Below, piece by piece: positions 34,669 through 44,282 of a stretch of DNA of 64,000 bases; positions within the stretch are counted from its first letter, which is position 1; each line of letters begins with the position of its first letter. A program made the translations under genes and the position numbers. Source of the DNA: Rutidosis leptorrhynchoides (taxonomy: Eukaryota > Streptophyta > Magnoliopsida > Asterales > Asteraceae). The notes beneath the pieces were generated by a model, which was not told the DNA's origin, did not search any database, and was given only the letters and a program-made list of their open reading frames with translations. The DNA lies in contig NC_092341.1 in the NCBI RefSeq assembly GCF_046630445.1, positions 288,414,001 to 288,478,000 of the forward strand. Direction: 5' to 3'.

Positions 34669-34820
34669 ATTCGTGTATTGGTTTTTTGCAATCTTTGCAA
34701 ATTAGCTCTTGCGTTTTTGTTTTTTTTTGAGTTGGGCCTTTCTTTTGTTGGTCCTTCTCATTCTTCTGTTCTTCGGTTGGTTTTTATTTCAATTCTACTT
34801 GCCTTTCAAAAAAAAAAAAA

Positions 34821-34834
34821 ATTGATACATATTC
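34821..34834. repeat. LINE target-site duplication, right copy
   Basis: ATTGATACATATTC directly after the poly-A; matches 30697-30710. Confidence 0.92.
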
Positions 34835-35003
34835 GATAGCTAGTCTATAAATATATTCGGAGTATATAGTAGTAACCTGGTATGACTATGTCTATGACTA
34901 TGAGTATGACAATGACGATATTACTGGTCTAGTTTTTAAAATGCGTGATAGTTGAGGGATCATGTTAGTAATTACTCCAACTTTTATAAAATTATACGTC
35001 TCT

Positions 35004-35012
35004 AAACCCTAA
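35004..35012 (+). promoter_or_regulatory. Telo-box (AAACCCTAA)
   Basis: AAACCCTAA, 63 bp before the start codon of the L1-domain gene. Telo-boxes in this position are typical of plant ribosomal-protein and ribosome-biogenesis genes, which fits the product. A TATAAAAT-like run lies at about 34984-34992. Confidence 0.65.
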
Positions 35013-35075
35013 CCCCTGCCTTCTTTCTTCCTAAAACCTTATACTTCACCATCAACAGCCGCTGTTTTTCCTCAA

Positions 35076-36332
35076 ATGGCCATTACACCATCAACCGCCG
35101 CTAACGCCGTCGATGCACTTCTCAAATGGAAGAACACCCAATCGAGTTCCGGTAACCCCCAATTATTACCCCAAGATGATTTCATCTATCTCATCCTCAC
35201 ACTCAAAAAAATCCCGCAAAAAGGTGGAATCAATGGAGCAAGAACAAACCCTAACAAAATCCCTTTACCCCACCCTTTAATTTCCCCAAATTCGTTCTCA
35301 GAAATATGTTTAATCATCGATGACAGACCCAATTCGAAGCTGACGTCAGAAATAGCTAAAAAGAAGATTAAAGCTGATGGGGTTTCAGTTACTAAAGTGA
35401 TTAAGCTTTCAAAGCTTAAAACAAATTATAAACCCCATGAAGCTAAAAGAAAGCTTTGTGATTCTTATGAGATGTTTTTTGCTGATAAAAGGGTGGTCCC
35501 ACTTTTGCCTAAATTGATAGGAAAACAGTTTTTTAGAAAAAAGAAGCTGCCTTTAGGTATTGATTTGACCCATAAGAATTGGAAAGAACAAATTGAAAGA
35601 GGGTGTTCATCTGGGTTGTTGTTTTTTAGTACAGGGACTTGTTGTGTAATTCGTGTTGCGAAAGTTTCGATGGAAAGAGATGAGATTGTTGAAAATGTGA
35701 ATGCTGCGATTAAGGGCGCGATTGAGTTTGTTCCGAAAAAGTTGGTTGGTGTTAGGTCTTTTCATTTGAAGTTTTCGGATTCGGTTGCTTTGCCTTTGTA
35801 TCAATGTTTGCCTGATATTAAGCTAAAGATTGAAGGTAAAGTTAAGGAAGAAGTTGAGGAAATGGGAAATGAGAAAAGTTTGATAAAAGGGAGGATTCAT
35901 GAGGTTAATCATGAATCGGACGAAAAGGAAGATGTCGAAAATGATGAATCGTTTGTAGCGAAACCGACGAAAAAGGAGAAAAAGGTAGCAAAGGATGCTA
36001 AGAAGAAAAGAAAGGGCAATGTTGTTGAGGTGATTGATGATGAACAAGATGAAGCAATTCAAAATGATGAATTGGTTGCAGAGGAAGAAGTTGAAGATGA
36101 TGAATTGGTTGTAGCGAAACCGGAAAAAAAGTTATCTAAAGAGAAAAATGGTGCAAAGGATGTTGATGGTGGTTCGGGTAAGAAGAAAAGAACAGGAGAG
36201 AAGAAAAGGAAGGGGAATGTTGTTGAAGAGGATGACGTGGCGAAAACGAGTGATAAAAAATCGAAGAAAAAGAAAGGTGATTCAACTGGGAAGAAGGAAA
36301 AGAAGAAAGGGAGGTCAGTAGCAAGAGTTTGA
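35076..36332 (+). CDS. Ribosomal L1 domain-containing protein (RSL1D1/Utp30/Cic1-like)
   Basis: Single exon, 418 residues, start in good context (CAAATGGCC). Residues about 10-255 form a ribosomal-protein-L1-type domain (uL1 family): ALLKWKN, LILTLKKIP, EICLIIDDRP, FFADKRVVPLLPKLIGKQFF, then SSGLLFFSTGTCCVIRVAK and VRSFHLKFSDSVALPLYQCLP. The tail (about 256-418) is highly charged, with alternating acidic stretches and KKKRKG/KKSKKKKG blocks that look like nucleolar/nuclear localisation signals. Homologues act in the nucleolus in early pre-rRNA processing and 60S/90S assembly. The length fits plant members; no breaks seen. The upstream telo-box supports a ribosome-biogenesis role. I do not assign a specific Arabidopsis orthologue. 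Confidence 0.85.
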   Translation: MAITPSTAANAVDALLKWKNTQSSSGNPQLLPQDDFIYLILTLKKIPQKGGINGARTNPNKIPLPHPLISPNSFSEICLIIDDRPNSKLTSEIAKKKIKADGVSVTKVIKLSKLKTNYKPHEAKRKLCDSYEMFFADKRVVPLLPKLIGKQFFRKKKLPLGIDLTHKNWKEQIERGCSSGLLFFSTGTCCVIRVAKVSMERDEIVENVNAAIKGAIEFVPKKLVGVRSFHLKFSDSVALPLYQCLPDIKLKIEGKVKEEVEEMGNEKSLIKGRIHEVNHESDEKEDVENDESFVAKPTKKEKKVAKDAKKKRKGNVVEVIDDEQDEAIQNDELVAEEEVEDDELVVAKPEKKLSKEKNGAKDVDGGSGKKKRTGEKKRKGNVVEEDDVAKTSDKKSKKKKGDSTGKKEKKKGRSVARV

Positions 36333-37779
36333 GGTTTTAGTTATGATGAGTCTGATTTCAGTTATGCTAATGATACTTGATAGAGAATTCGATTTGTAAT
36401 GAATATGGATTCTTCATTTTTGTTATGTTAAATTTTGGTTTATGTAGTTTATTTGGGTGGTTGTATTAGTGCAAGATTTTATTCACAAATGAATGTCTGT
36501 TTGTGATATTAAAAATTTACAATGATTATGCATACATTTGTTGCAAGAAGATGTATTAGCATTTTCTTAACTGACCCATGCATCATGTTGGATAAATTGT
36601 CATTGAAAGCATGTTGGATTTCTTTAAAAGTTGCAAGTTTTTTTGATTTCGCTAGAATGTGGTTGCAGTTTATTATGCTTGGGTTAAAACGATTAGTACT
36701 TTGCTTGTTCTATCTACATTTTATTTATGACCAATTTGAAGTTCATTCAGCCGGGTTTTGGTACGTTTGCGAAAATAATCTATTTTGTGTATTACCATCT
36801 TACTTATCGACATATAATTTAGTTATTTAGCAGCCTTGTCCCTCTATCGAAAGAGTCTTATTTATGCGAGCCTTGGTGTATGCACTCAAGTCCTTGGCAA
36901 TGAGTTAATATAAGGGTGATGGTTATACTGAAAATTGGTCCTCTGCTGTTCCTTATATTTTCTGCTGCTGAAGCATTTTGTTGACTGTTCTAAGTCAATT
37001 TGTGTGTATTTTGAGGATGGAATTGGTCCTATATGTTCTACTAATTGGAGTCTTGCAAATTTATGGATGAAAAGGTATAATGTTAATATCCTTGTGGCAA
37101 AATATGAGACTTTATGGACAGGGTATTCTTTTTTAATAGGAAATCTTTTGACTTGTCCTGTTTGACCACTAAAGCTGATTTTGGTCACTTATGTGCTAAG
37201 ATTAGTTGCTGTGATTTTGGTGATATGGGGTATGATTGGAATGATGGTTGTTTTGAGAGTTGTTTGTTTGGGAGTTTGGTCATGGATAACTATTTTTTCA
37301 GAAGTTCAATGTCAAAGTTGACTTTGTGTCAATGCAAAAAAGTCTAACTGTTGGTAATGTGGTTGTGAAAGTTTCTGGTGTTGTTTTGGGTAATGGTGTA
37401 ATGGGGTGGAAGAGTTGTAGATATTTGAAGATTGGGATTTGAAGATTGAATATTTGAATGATTATGGTTGCAGTATAAATAGTATTGCTTATCGTCATGG
37501 TATTTTGGTTAATAGTCTAGGTATTAACAATCGTAGTTGTTGGTTGTTATTTTTGGTTCTTAAATTAGTTCTAGTGACCAGTGGCTAGGAACCGTAGTCA
37601 CGGGTGCCATTCGTTAAAAACTCAAAAAAAAAAAAAAAAAAAAAACTACACAATCCGATGTTATTATCCAAAAAAAATTATACTATTAAGTGATATCACA
37701 AGTTAAAAGTAAAAGTAACTTGTAATTATTCTTTGTTGATCTAATAAAAAATATCTGGATCCTTTTATATTGAAAAAAA
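36333..37779. other. Intergenic interval without a supportable gene
   Basis: Several frames of 60-100 codons occur on both strands but are Phe/Cys/Leu-rich, lack recognisable domains and overlap one another. An A-run at about 37622-37643 follows a CCAGTGGCTAGGAACCG stretch and may mark an old retroposon tail. Confidence 0.4.
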
Positions 37780-37940
37780 TCATTTTAGTGATATGTCTCG
37801 CGGCTCTTATCGTTCTTTTTTGCTTGGCTTTATTGCCTTTGGGTGTATTTGTTTTGAGGCTTCATCTTTTCAATGAATGCTCTCGAGTTTTTATACAGGT
37901 TCTTGTGTTTCGCTAAAAAAAAAAAAAAAAAAAAAAAAAA
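37780..37940 (+). mobile_element. Probable 5'-truncated LINE/SINE tail
   Basis: A T-rich stretch with GAGGCTTCATCTTTTCAATG and CTTGTGTTTCGCT, followed by about 24 A at 37917-37940. This is the look of a plant LINE 3' UTR plus poly-A. The 5' end and any duplication are not identified. Confidence 0.4.
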
Positions 37941-38086
37941 GAAAGTCATTGGCGATGATAAAAGATATTTATTTAAATTGAAAGCTAAAGCTTTTTAGAT
38001 TGTGGTAGAAACCTAAAACTGAACATATGTTCCAACATGACCCTGAGTAAAATGGATGATTTCCGAAATTACTTAAGCTGACCCAT

Positions 38087-38118
38087 GAATCATCATCATC
38101 ATCATCATCATCATCATA
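38087..38118. repeat. (ATC)n microsatellite
   Basis: ATCATC run of about 10 units. Confidence 0.9.
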
Positions 38119-38175
38119 GGTATATTATATACTCCGTATATAAGCATAACATAATGGGTAGCGATTTACATTTAA

Positions 38176-38918
38176 ACTAGTCTGGTCCGGCCCGCGCGAT
38201 ACGGCGGGGGCTTTCGAGCTGCGTATTCATATTTAACGTAGCGTTGTGTATTTACAGAGGGGAACACGGCCCATGTGTTAAGCGACGTTTTATATGTCGT
38301 TGTGTTAAGCATTTTTTAAAAAGTATGTAGTTAGTTTTGTTTAATAAATTTTTTTCGAGTGTAATGGTGCTGTCGGAAAAATTTAACTCTTGGCGAGCAG
38401 AAAGATACGGGCTGTCGTTGTGTTTAGCGTTTTTTTAAAAAGTGTCCGTTTCGAACGTGGTTAGTTTCGTTTTGTTCATAAGATTATTTCGAGTCTGACG
38501 CTGCCTGTCGAAAAAATTTAACCCGTGACGAGCGGGAAGATACGGGTTATCATTGTGTTTAGCTTTTTTTTAAAAAAAATTGTCCGTTTCACGTATAGTT
38601 AGTCCCGTTGGGTTCGTAAGATTTTTCATAATTGAACGGTGGTCTCGAAAAAATTTAACTCGCACCGAGCGAGAAGATAAGGCCCGTTATAAATTCGGGT
38701 GAAATTAGTTTTTATTCAAAAATAATATTTTATTTTTACACTTTTAGAAAGTGTAAACTTGAAGTGTCGTTGTGTAAATATATCCGAAGTTGAGGGACCG
38801 TTTGTAATGTGAACGCAAACTTAAAACTACAATCCGATATAATTGAAACTACACTTATTCCCACCACATTTAGTATACAAAAAATAAATAAATAAAAAAT
38901 AAATAAATAAATAAAAAA

Positions 38919-38954
<36 letters not shown>

Positions 38955-39000
38955 AAATAAATGGGTTAATGGGTTAATGAAGGGATTATAATTTTAAAGT
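38176..39000 (-). mobile_element. Helitron-like element, minus strand
   Basis: On the minus strand the 3' end reads hairpin CCCGC-loop-GCGGG (38191-38208), ten bases, CTAG (38177-38180), then T, which is the Helitron terminus. The body holds three divergent tandem units of about 120-130 bp (about 38280-38400, 38405-38530, 38535-38690), each with TGTGTTAAGC/TTTAGC, TTTTTTAAAAA, GTCCGTTTC and GAAAAAATTTAAC. The 5' end is uncertain, perhaps near 39000. No Rep/helicase. Confidence 0.55.
38878..38962. repeat. (AAAT)n microsatellite
   Basis: AAATAAATAAAT-type run of about 85 bp, near the presumed 5' end of the Helitron-like element. Confidence 0.9.
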
Positions 39001-39019
39001 GTAATTTTATCGTCGTTTG

Positions 39020-39153
39020 TAGAGGTGTAAACGAGCCGAGCTGAGCCCGAAATTAGTAGTGTTCGTGCTTGACTTATTTAAATTTCATAAAACACTTAGC
39101 TGAGCTTGGCTCGTTATACAAATTAAAAGCGCGAGCTCGGATCGTGAATAGCT

Positions 39154-39195
<42 letters not shown>

Positions 39196-39310
39196 TTAAT
39201 GGGTTTTAGCTCGAATTGAGCTCGATTTGTTAAGCAAAAACTCGAACTCGTTAAACAAATCTCAAGCTCGTTAAGTAGGCTTAGAATAGCTAGTATAATA
39301 CACTTCAAAA
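39020..39310. mobile_element. hAT-like GAGCTCG-rich repeat, one end only
   Basis: It starts TAGAGGTGTAAACGAGCC, a terminus often seen on plant hAT-type non-autonomous elements, followed by repeated GAGCTCG/GAGCTTG motifs and a 33-base A tract (about 39160-39192). The matching inverted end was not found, so the element is truncated or diverged. Confidence 0.35.
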
Positions 39311-39715
39311 CCAGTTAGACAACACTCTTACATTGATTTTCCATCAGGCCATTTTATTGATTATTAACGGTTGCAAATAGTACTGTTAGCTTGGGATGCA
39401 ATAAGTTGAGTTGAGCTTGAACTCAAAGGAGGTCAAGCTCGGTTCGACTCATTTATAATAAGCTCATCTCGTTATTTGGATGAGTATTCATGATGCATGC
39501 TCGAACTCATATCAATAACTTCGAATTCAAATCTAGTCTATACTTGATAATTAAATCCGATACATAAAAACACAACCAATCGTGACAATTAAAAAAGAAA
39601 ATAACAAGTAAAAAACAACGCCATATACTAACTTTTTTTTTCTTTTTCTTTTTGCGTCATATAAGAATGATTTAGAACTCGCCAAATCTGTCCCGAAATA
39701 TATGTCTTATGATAA

Positions 39716-41470
39716 TCATTCATATATTTCAGGCTTCAAGACTCCAATGTAAGGCAAGTTTCTGTACTGTTCATTGAAGTCCATCCCATATCCCACGACG
39801 AATGAATCGGGGCACTGCAAGAAACCAAAATGAGAAAAGAAAATACACGTTTTAAAGTCAAGATGCTAAATCCTAGACTACGTAAAGAGCAGCGTAACAA
39901 TAACATATTACTGGTTATATTAGTACCAAAAATTTCTTTAGTATACTTAAGTTGTTTATATGTCACAACATTATAACTATATTAACAAGTGTGCAGAAAA
40001 CCAGAAACACATATAAAAGTAATAATGTTAGGCACACACTTCTACTAATGCATTACATAAGTTGAACGAAAAGAAAGGTTTATAAGTTTCTTTCAGTAGC
40101 AAGTTGCAAGTCATTATCTATTATCTTATTTAGTAACTAGTTAGACAAATAAAATTACAATGGCCTTCAAAGCACTACTTTTTGTGGTTGCCATATACTC
40201 CATATGAGATGATTTTGAGTTTACAGGTCTTTAGACTAGTCACTCTCATGAACAATAATCAAAATTTGAAGAAGATTATTACAACAATAGAATTTAAAAA
40301 AAAAAAAAAACATATCCAAATGAAAAACTAACACAGTGCAAGTTTGTACTTTAGTACCTGAAAACCGAAATAGAAGTTGCCATCACCCAAGAGCTTAAAG
40401 TGAACCTCTCTTCTTGCTGGTTTATCAAGCAGAGTGCACACAGAAATAGAGGTCGCCCCTTTACCTTCCAAGTAAGAAATTAGACGTGAAACAGTCTTCC
40501 CTGTATCTACAATATCTTCAACCTGACCCAAACAGATCAGCATAATAAACCCCCAATTAGAATTCCATTTTCAGAAAGGAAATTTCCATAGAAAGGTAAT
40601 GTGAGTTCCAAAAACGCTCGATACAGGGAATGTAAGTTCATTTACACGTTAAAAGGACCTAAAAAGAGTTCAAGTTCAGTTTTGCCCAGTAGGTCCTTTA
40701 TTTTCTTCAATCAAATCAATTTGCAGTTTTTCTACTTGCAACAAAACCAATATGATCCATCAAGTTATCGTCAGTTAGTGCTAACAGGGACTGACGGTGT
40801 AAATAAACGCGGGGTTGGAAATGGTCTTAAAGGCAAACTTGAACTTATAGTACGTTTAATGTGCAAATGAACTTAAATAACTATAATTAAGTTATCAACA
40901 ATTCACTTGATAGAACTAATTACTATTATATATCTCTACTATTAAGCAAAAATAGCAGCAATTCAAAAAAATAATTAAGCAAACTAACCAAAAAATATGA
41001 TATCTCCTTTAGCATTCAAATTAGTAACATGATTTAGTGGATATGCTAATCATCTTATCAAATTATGATGCAACTGAAACTACTCTACATAATTTGACTA
41101 CATGCAGCACAATTTGAAAGAAGAAGAAGAAGAAAAAAAAAAAAAAAAAAAAGAGTACCAAAATGACATGTTTTCCGGTAACATCAAGTTTCAAATCACA
41201 GGAGAGTTTAGGAGCACCGGAGGAAACAGTTCCACTGCCGTACGATTCAGCTCGAACAAAATCAACGGTGACCGGAAGTTTGATGTTGCGGACGAGATCG
41301 GCGACGAAAAGGAAAGCGCCGGTGGCAACAGCGACAATAACCGGAGAAGAAGAATCCGGTGAGGAGAAATTGTGAGATATTTGAGATGCCAAGTGGTTAA
41401 CTTTATGTGAAATTTGGTCCGGCGTCCATAACACCGTTAGTATATCGTCGTCTATGCATTGGCTCGCCAT
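39716..41470 (-). CDS. HGPT: Hypoxanthine-guanine phosphoribosyltransferase
   Basis: Three coding exons on the minus strand, all phase 0 with GT-AG borders: 41470-41159, 40522-40358, 39814-39716. They give 191 residues, close to the ~188 of the Arabidopsis enzyme. Exon 1 carries [18 protein letters not shown] and [19 protein letters not shown]. Exon 2 opens with the PRPP-binding loop [10 protein letters not shown] (105-114) and [12 protein letters not shown]. Exon 3 has [20 protein letters not shown]. The enzyme converts hypoxanthine or guanine plus PRPP to IMP or GMP in purine salvage, probably cytosolic as no targeting peptide is evident. I chose the Met at 41470 because it gives the family's short N-terminus; an in-frame ATG at 41506 would add 12 residues. 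No defects seen. Confidence 0.9.
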
Positions 41471-41519
41471 TTGTTTGTTTTCCTTGAGGGGTTTTGAAAT
41501 CGTCATTTTCTAGGGCTTT

Positions 41520-42045
41520 TGAAATCGTCGCCTAATTTATTATCTACCGTACTATTTTGGAATATCCCATATTATTATCGACTTTCATATAAAATATAAA
41601 ATATAAATATAAATATTAAATATAAAATAATAAAAGGATTAGGTTTTATTATGTTCTTTAATGTAGATGTAGATGGATAGAATTATTTTTATGACATTTT
41701 TTTCTAAATGGTAGTATATTTTTTTTATGTAAGTGCAATTAAATTAATATGGGAAGGTAGCTTCAGGTGAGTAAAAATCTAGAGAAAATCTCACTATCGT
41801 ATCGTATGTCCATTAAAATTTCACATTAAAAGTTCACTCAATGGATATTCTATGCCACTCAAATTTCACATCAACAAGTTTACATATGGATAATTAATCA
41901 ATCATAATGTCATGTCTCTTTCTCCCTTTTATTTTTCTTAATTTATTTTGTCTAAATATTTGTATGTAAGAAATTATGTTGAATGAATTCTGTATTTTTA
42001 TCTACGAATCAAATAATTTTGTGATTTACCATTGAAATTTCACAT
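41520..42045. other. HGPT upstream region
   Basis: AT-rich promoter-side DNA of HGPT with no gene. ATAAATATAAATATTAAATATAAA lies at about 41590-41630. No clear TATA or initiator assigned. Confidence 0.4.
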
Positions 42046-43434
42046 CAAAATTATATTATAGACAAAATTTTATTCCCTATACCTGAACTTTACATCAAAT
42101 TTGATTTCATGTCATTTTTTTCTTTTTCTTTTTACATTCCTCGTCCCTAATGTATCAAAAATCTAGATCTCTCGTCCTCTCGTCTACTTTCTATCAAAAT
42201 TAGCTGTTTGCTTAGTCATGTGAAAACTTTAATCTTTTAATTCTTTTTCTTTTCTTTTTTATATAACTTATATTTTCACCCTCATCCTCTTCCTCTCATG
42301 TTCATCATCCCAAAATGAAAAACCCTAGTTTTATATTTTATAGAATTAACAAAACAAATGATAAATGTATTCAAAATTATAAATGACAACAAAATAAATT
42401 ATACAGTAAATATATATAAAATCAATTAAAAATTCACTAATTCTGGATAACAAAATCAAATTATAAATCGATTACAAATACAAAATTATAAATCACAACA
42501 AAATCAAATTATAAATCCATATAAAAACTATAATCACTAATTCTGGATAACAAATCAACAAATACGCTACCACAATTTTCTACTACTAACAAAATTAACA
42601 AATACGCTACGACGATTGAATTTTCAATTGGTACCGTAAACAGATGTGATGCGGGCAGTGCAGCGGCCAAGAGTTGGCGAAGAGGCGGTAGAGCATCGGC
42701 GTAGAGGCGGCGGAGCACCACGATGCAGCGGTTACATGTGGTATTAATTAAATTGGAGCAGATCTGATCTAAGATTTGAGAGTGTTACCAGATTGTGGCC
42801 GGATTTTGTTTGTGGCCGGAATTATTTGTTGATGATTTATTCATTGAATAGCTTTTCTAAAAAAAACATCTAACAAGGGGTGAAGCAAATGTAAGAGAGG
42901 GGTGAAGGAAATGAGTTTTTTATCCTAAAAGTTGCCTTCATTTTAGTTTACAGTTGGTACTATTTACTTGGAAACTTACTCCACAAAATTCTCAGAAAAA
43001 ATAAATAAGTGAAGATGAACGAACTTTTGTGTAAATTGGTGACCATAAACTAGTTTGTACGAGTAGTAAAGAAGGATTTCTAATGATAATTCTGTGCGAG
43101 AGATGAAATTTGTTTTGATTTTTGTTAAGAGAGAAGGATAAAAATTATAAATAAAAATTTTGATTTAAGGGGGGAGGAAACCCTGATCTGGGTTTGTGAA
43201 GAAATGGGGGTTTATATCACAGAAGAAGAAAAACAATGACAATAATACCCCACATGATAAGCACGTGATAAGAGATAACAGCTGACTTTGACAGAAAGTA
43301 GACGGGAGGACGAGGGATGTAGATTTTTGATACATTAGGGATGAGGAATGCACAAAAAAAAGAAAAATGATATGGAGTCAAATTTGAAGTAAAGTTCAAG
43401 AACAAGTAATGAAATTTTGTCTATATTATATTGT
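42046..43434. mobile_element. Second fold-back (long-TIR) element
   Basis: The left arm (about 42046-42205) and right arm (about 43275-43434) are inverted copies, sharing TAGACAAAATTT, CCCTAATGTATCAAAAATCTA and CGTCTACTTTCT on opposite strands. The ~1.07 kb middle has no arm similarity and no transposase. It contains a short direct repeat (ACAAATACGCTACNAC, near 42560 and 42598). It looks like a non-autonomous Mutator-like element; target duplication not resolved. Confidence 0.65.
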
Positions 43435-43539
43435 AGTTTTACAAATTTAATCGCAATATAAAGTTGTCAATTTGAACCGGACCCTAATTCTTATTCTTAA
43501 TATAATTTATTTTAATCCAAAAAGTATGTAACATTAACA

Positions 43540-44270
43540 ACACTCCAACTATATCATGAATTCTCTACCATTGTCAATCTTGTGACCTTACAGTTTTCTC
43601 TCAAATTCAGCCTCAACTGCTTCTTTAAATTTCACAAACTTTGAAAAATCTCCATTCTTCTACTTTAGAAACGTCATTGAGTGAACCCGTCAGTTATCAA
43701 CATCACAACATAGAAATGATCACTATATCTAGGTGTTCTTGTTGGCCCCATCAATATGTGTGAACCAAATCAAGCAACATGTGTCTCTGACTCGTTGTAT
43801 TTCTTACATTGAAGATGGTGTGACTTTCTATATTGACTTCTTTGGCAAATTACCTCTTCTCGAACATTCTTTAATTGAGGAATCTCATCGACTAATTTAT
43901 GCGAGGATATCCTTTGCAACATATCCTATATGCCGAGTCTTGCACGTTAAATAGCTTCACTTTCGGTTTAGCTTGTCTTCTTCACATAAACATTCACATG
44001 CGGACAACACAAACAAAAAACCTTTCTTTTTCTTCGTGACAAGGACAATAACAACAATTGTCTTGACATTCTTCAAAACTGTGACATGCCTTAGACCTAG
44101 AAGAAAGTGTGTTCTGAAATCGGTAACTTAAGGTATCGAAATAAGATTTTTGGCCAAGCAATAAATAACATAAACATCTTCAAAAGTAATAGAATCATTG
44201 CAACATCTATTATTGCATTACCTTCTTTTTAACTAAGAGAGGGAGGACTTTCTCTACTCTTGAAGTATTT
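43540..44270 (-). pseudogene. Ty1/copia integrase-region fossil
   Basis: On the minus strand, scattered short frames resemble the copia integrase core: a MGPTRTPRYSDHFYVVMLIT stretch and a later DNG-type motif near 43555. Heavily broken with many interruptions; no LTRs nearby. An old fragment into which the Athila element later inserted at 44283. Confidence 0.5.
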
Positions 44271-44282
44271 CACTCTAAGTGT

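Larger units (their letters stand above)
30711..34820 (+). mobile_element. 5'-truncated L1-type LINE with intact ORF2
   Basis: 4.11 kb, flanked by a perfect 14-bp target duplication and ending in an uninterrupted poly-A run (34808-34820). It begins inside ORF1 and keeps a full-length ORF2 and a ~140-bp T-rich 3' UTR. The clean tail and duplication show a recent insertion by target-primed reverse transcription. It lies between RLSB and the L1-domain gene, about 255 bp before the latter's start codon. Related to, but far better kept than, the LINE in RLSB intron 1. Confidence 0.93.

Noticed and set aside
36522-37350. Several 70-100 codon frames on both strands downstream of the L1-domain gene
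   Set aside because: Mutually overlapping, Cys/Phe/Leu-rich, no homology I recognise, no splice or start context.
40920-40990. TCTCTACTATTAAGC as a Helitron 5' end in HGPT intron 1
   Set aside because: A TC start alone is too weak; no hairpin-CTRR end found nearby in the right orientation.
41102-41375. Two plus-strand frames with Lys/Glu-rich starts
   Set aside because: Antisense shadows of HGPT exon 1 and its poly-T intron start.
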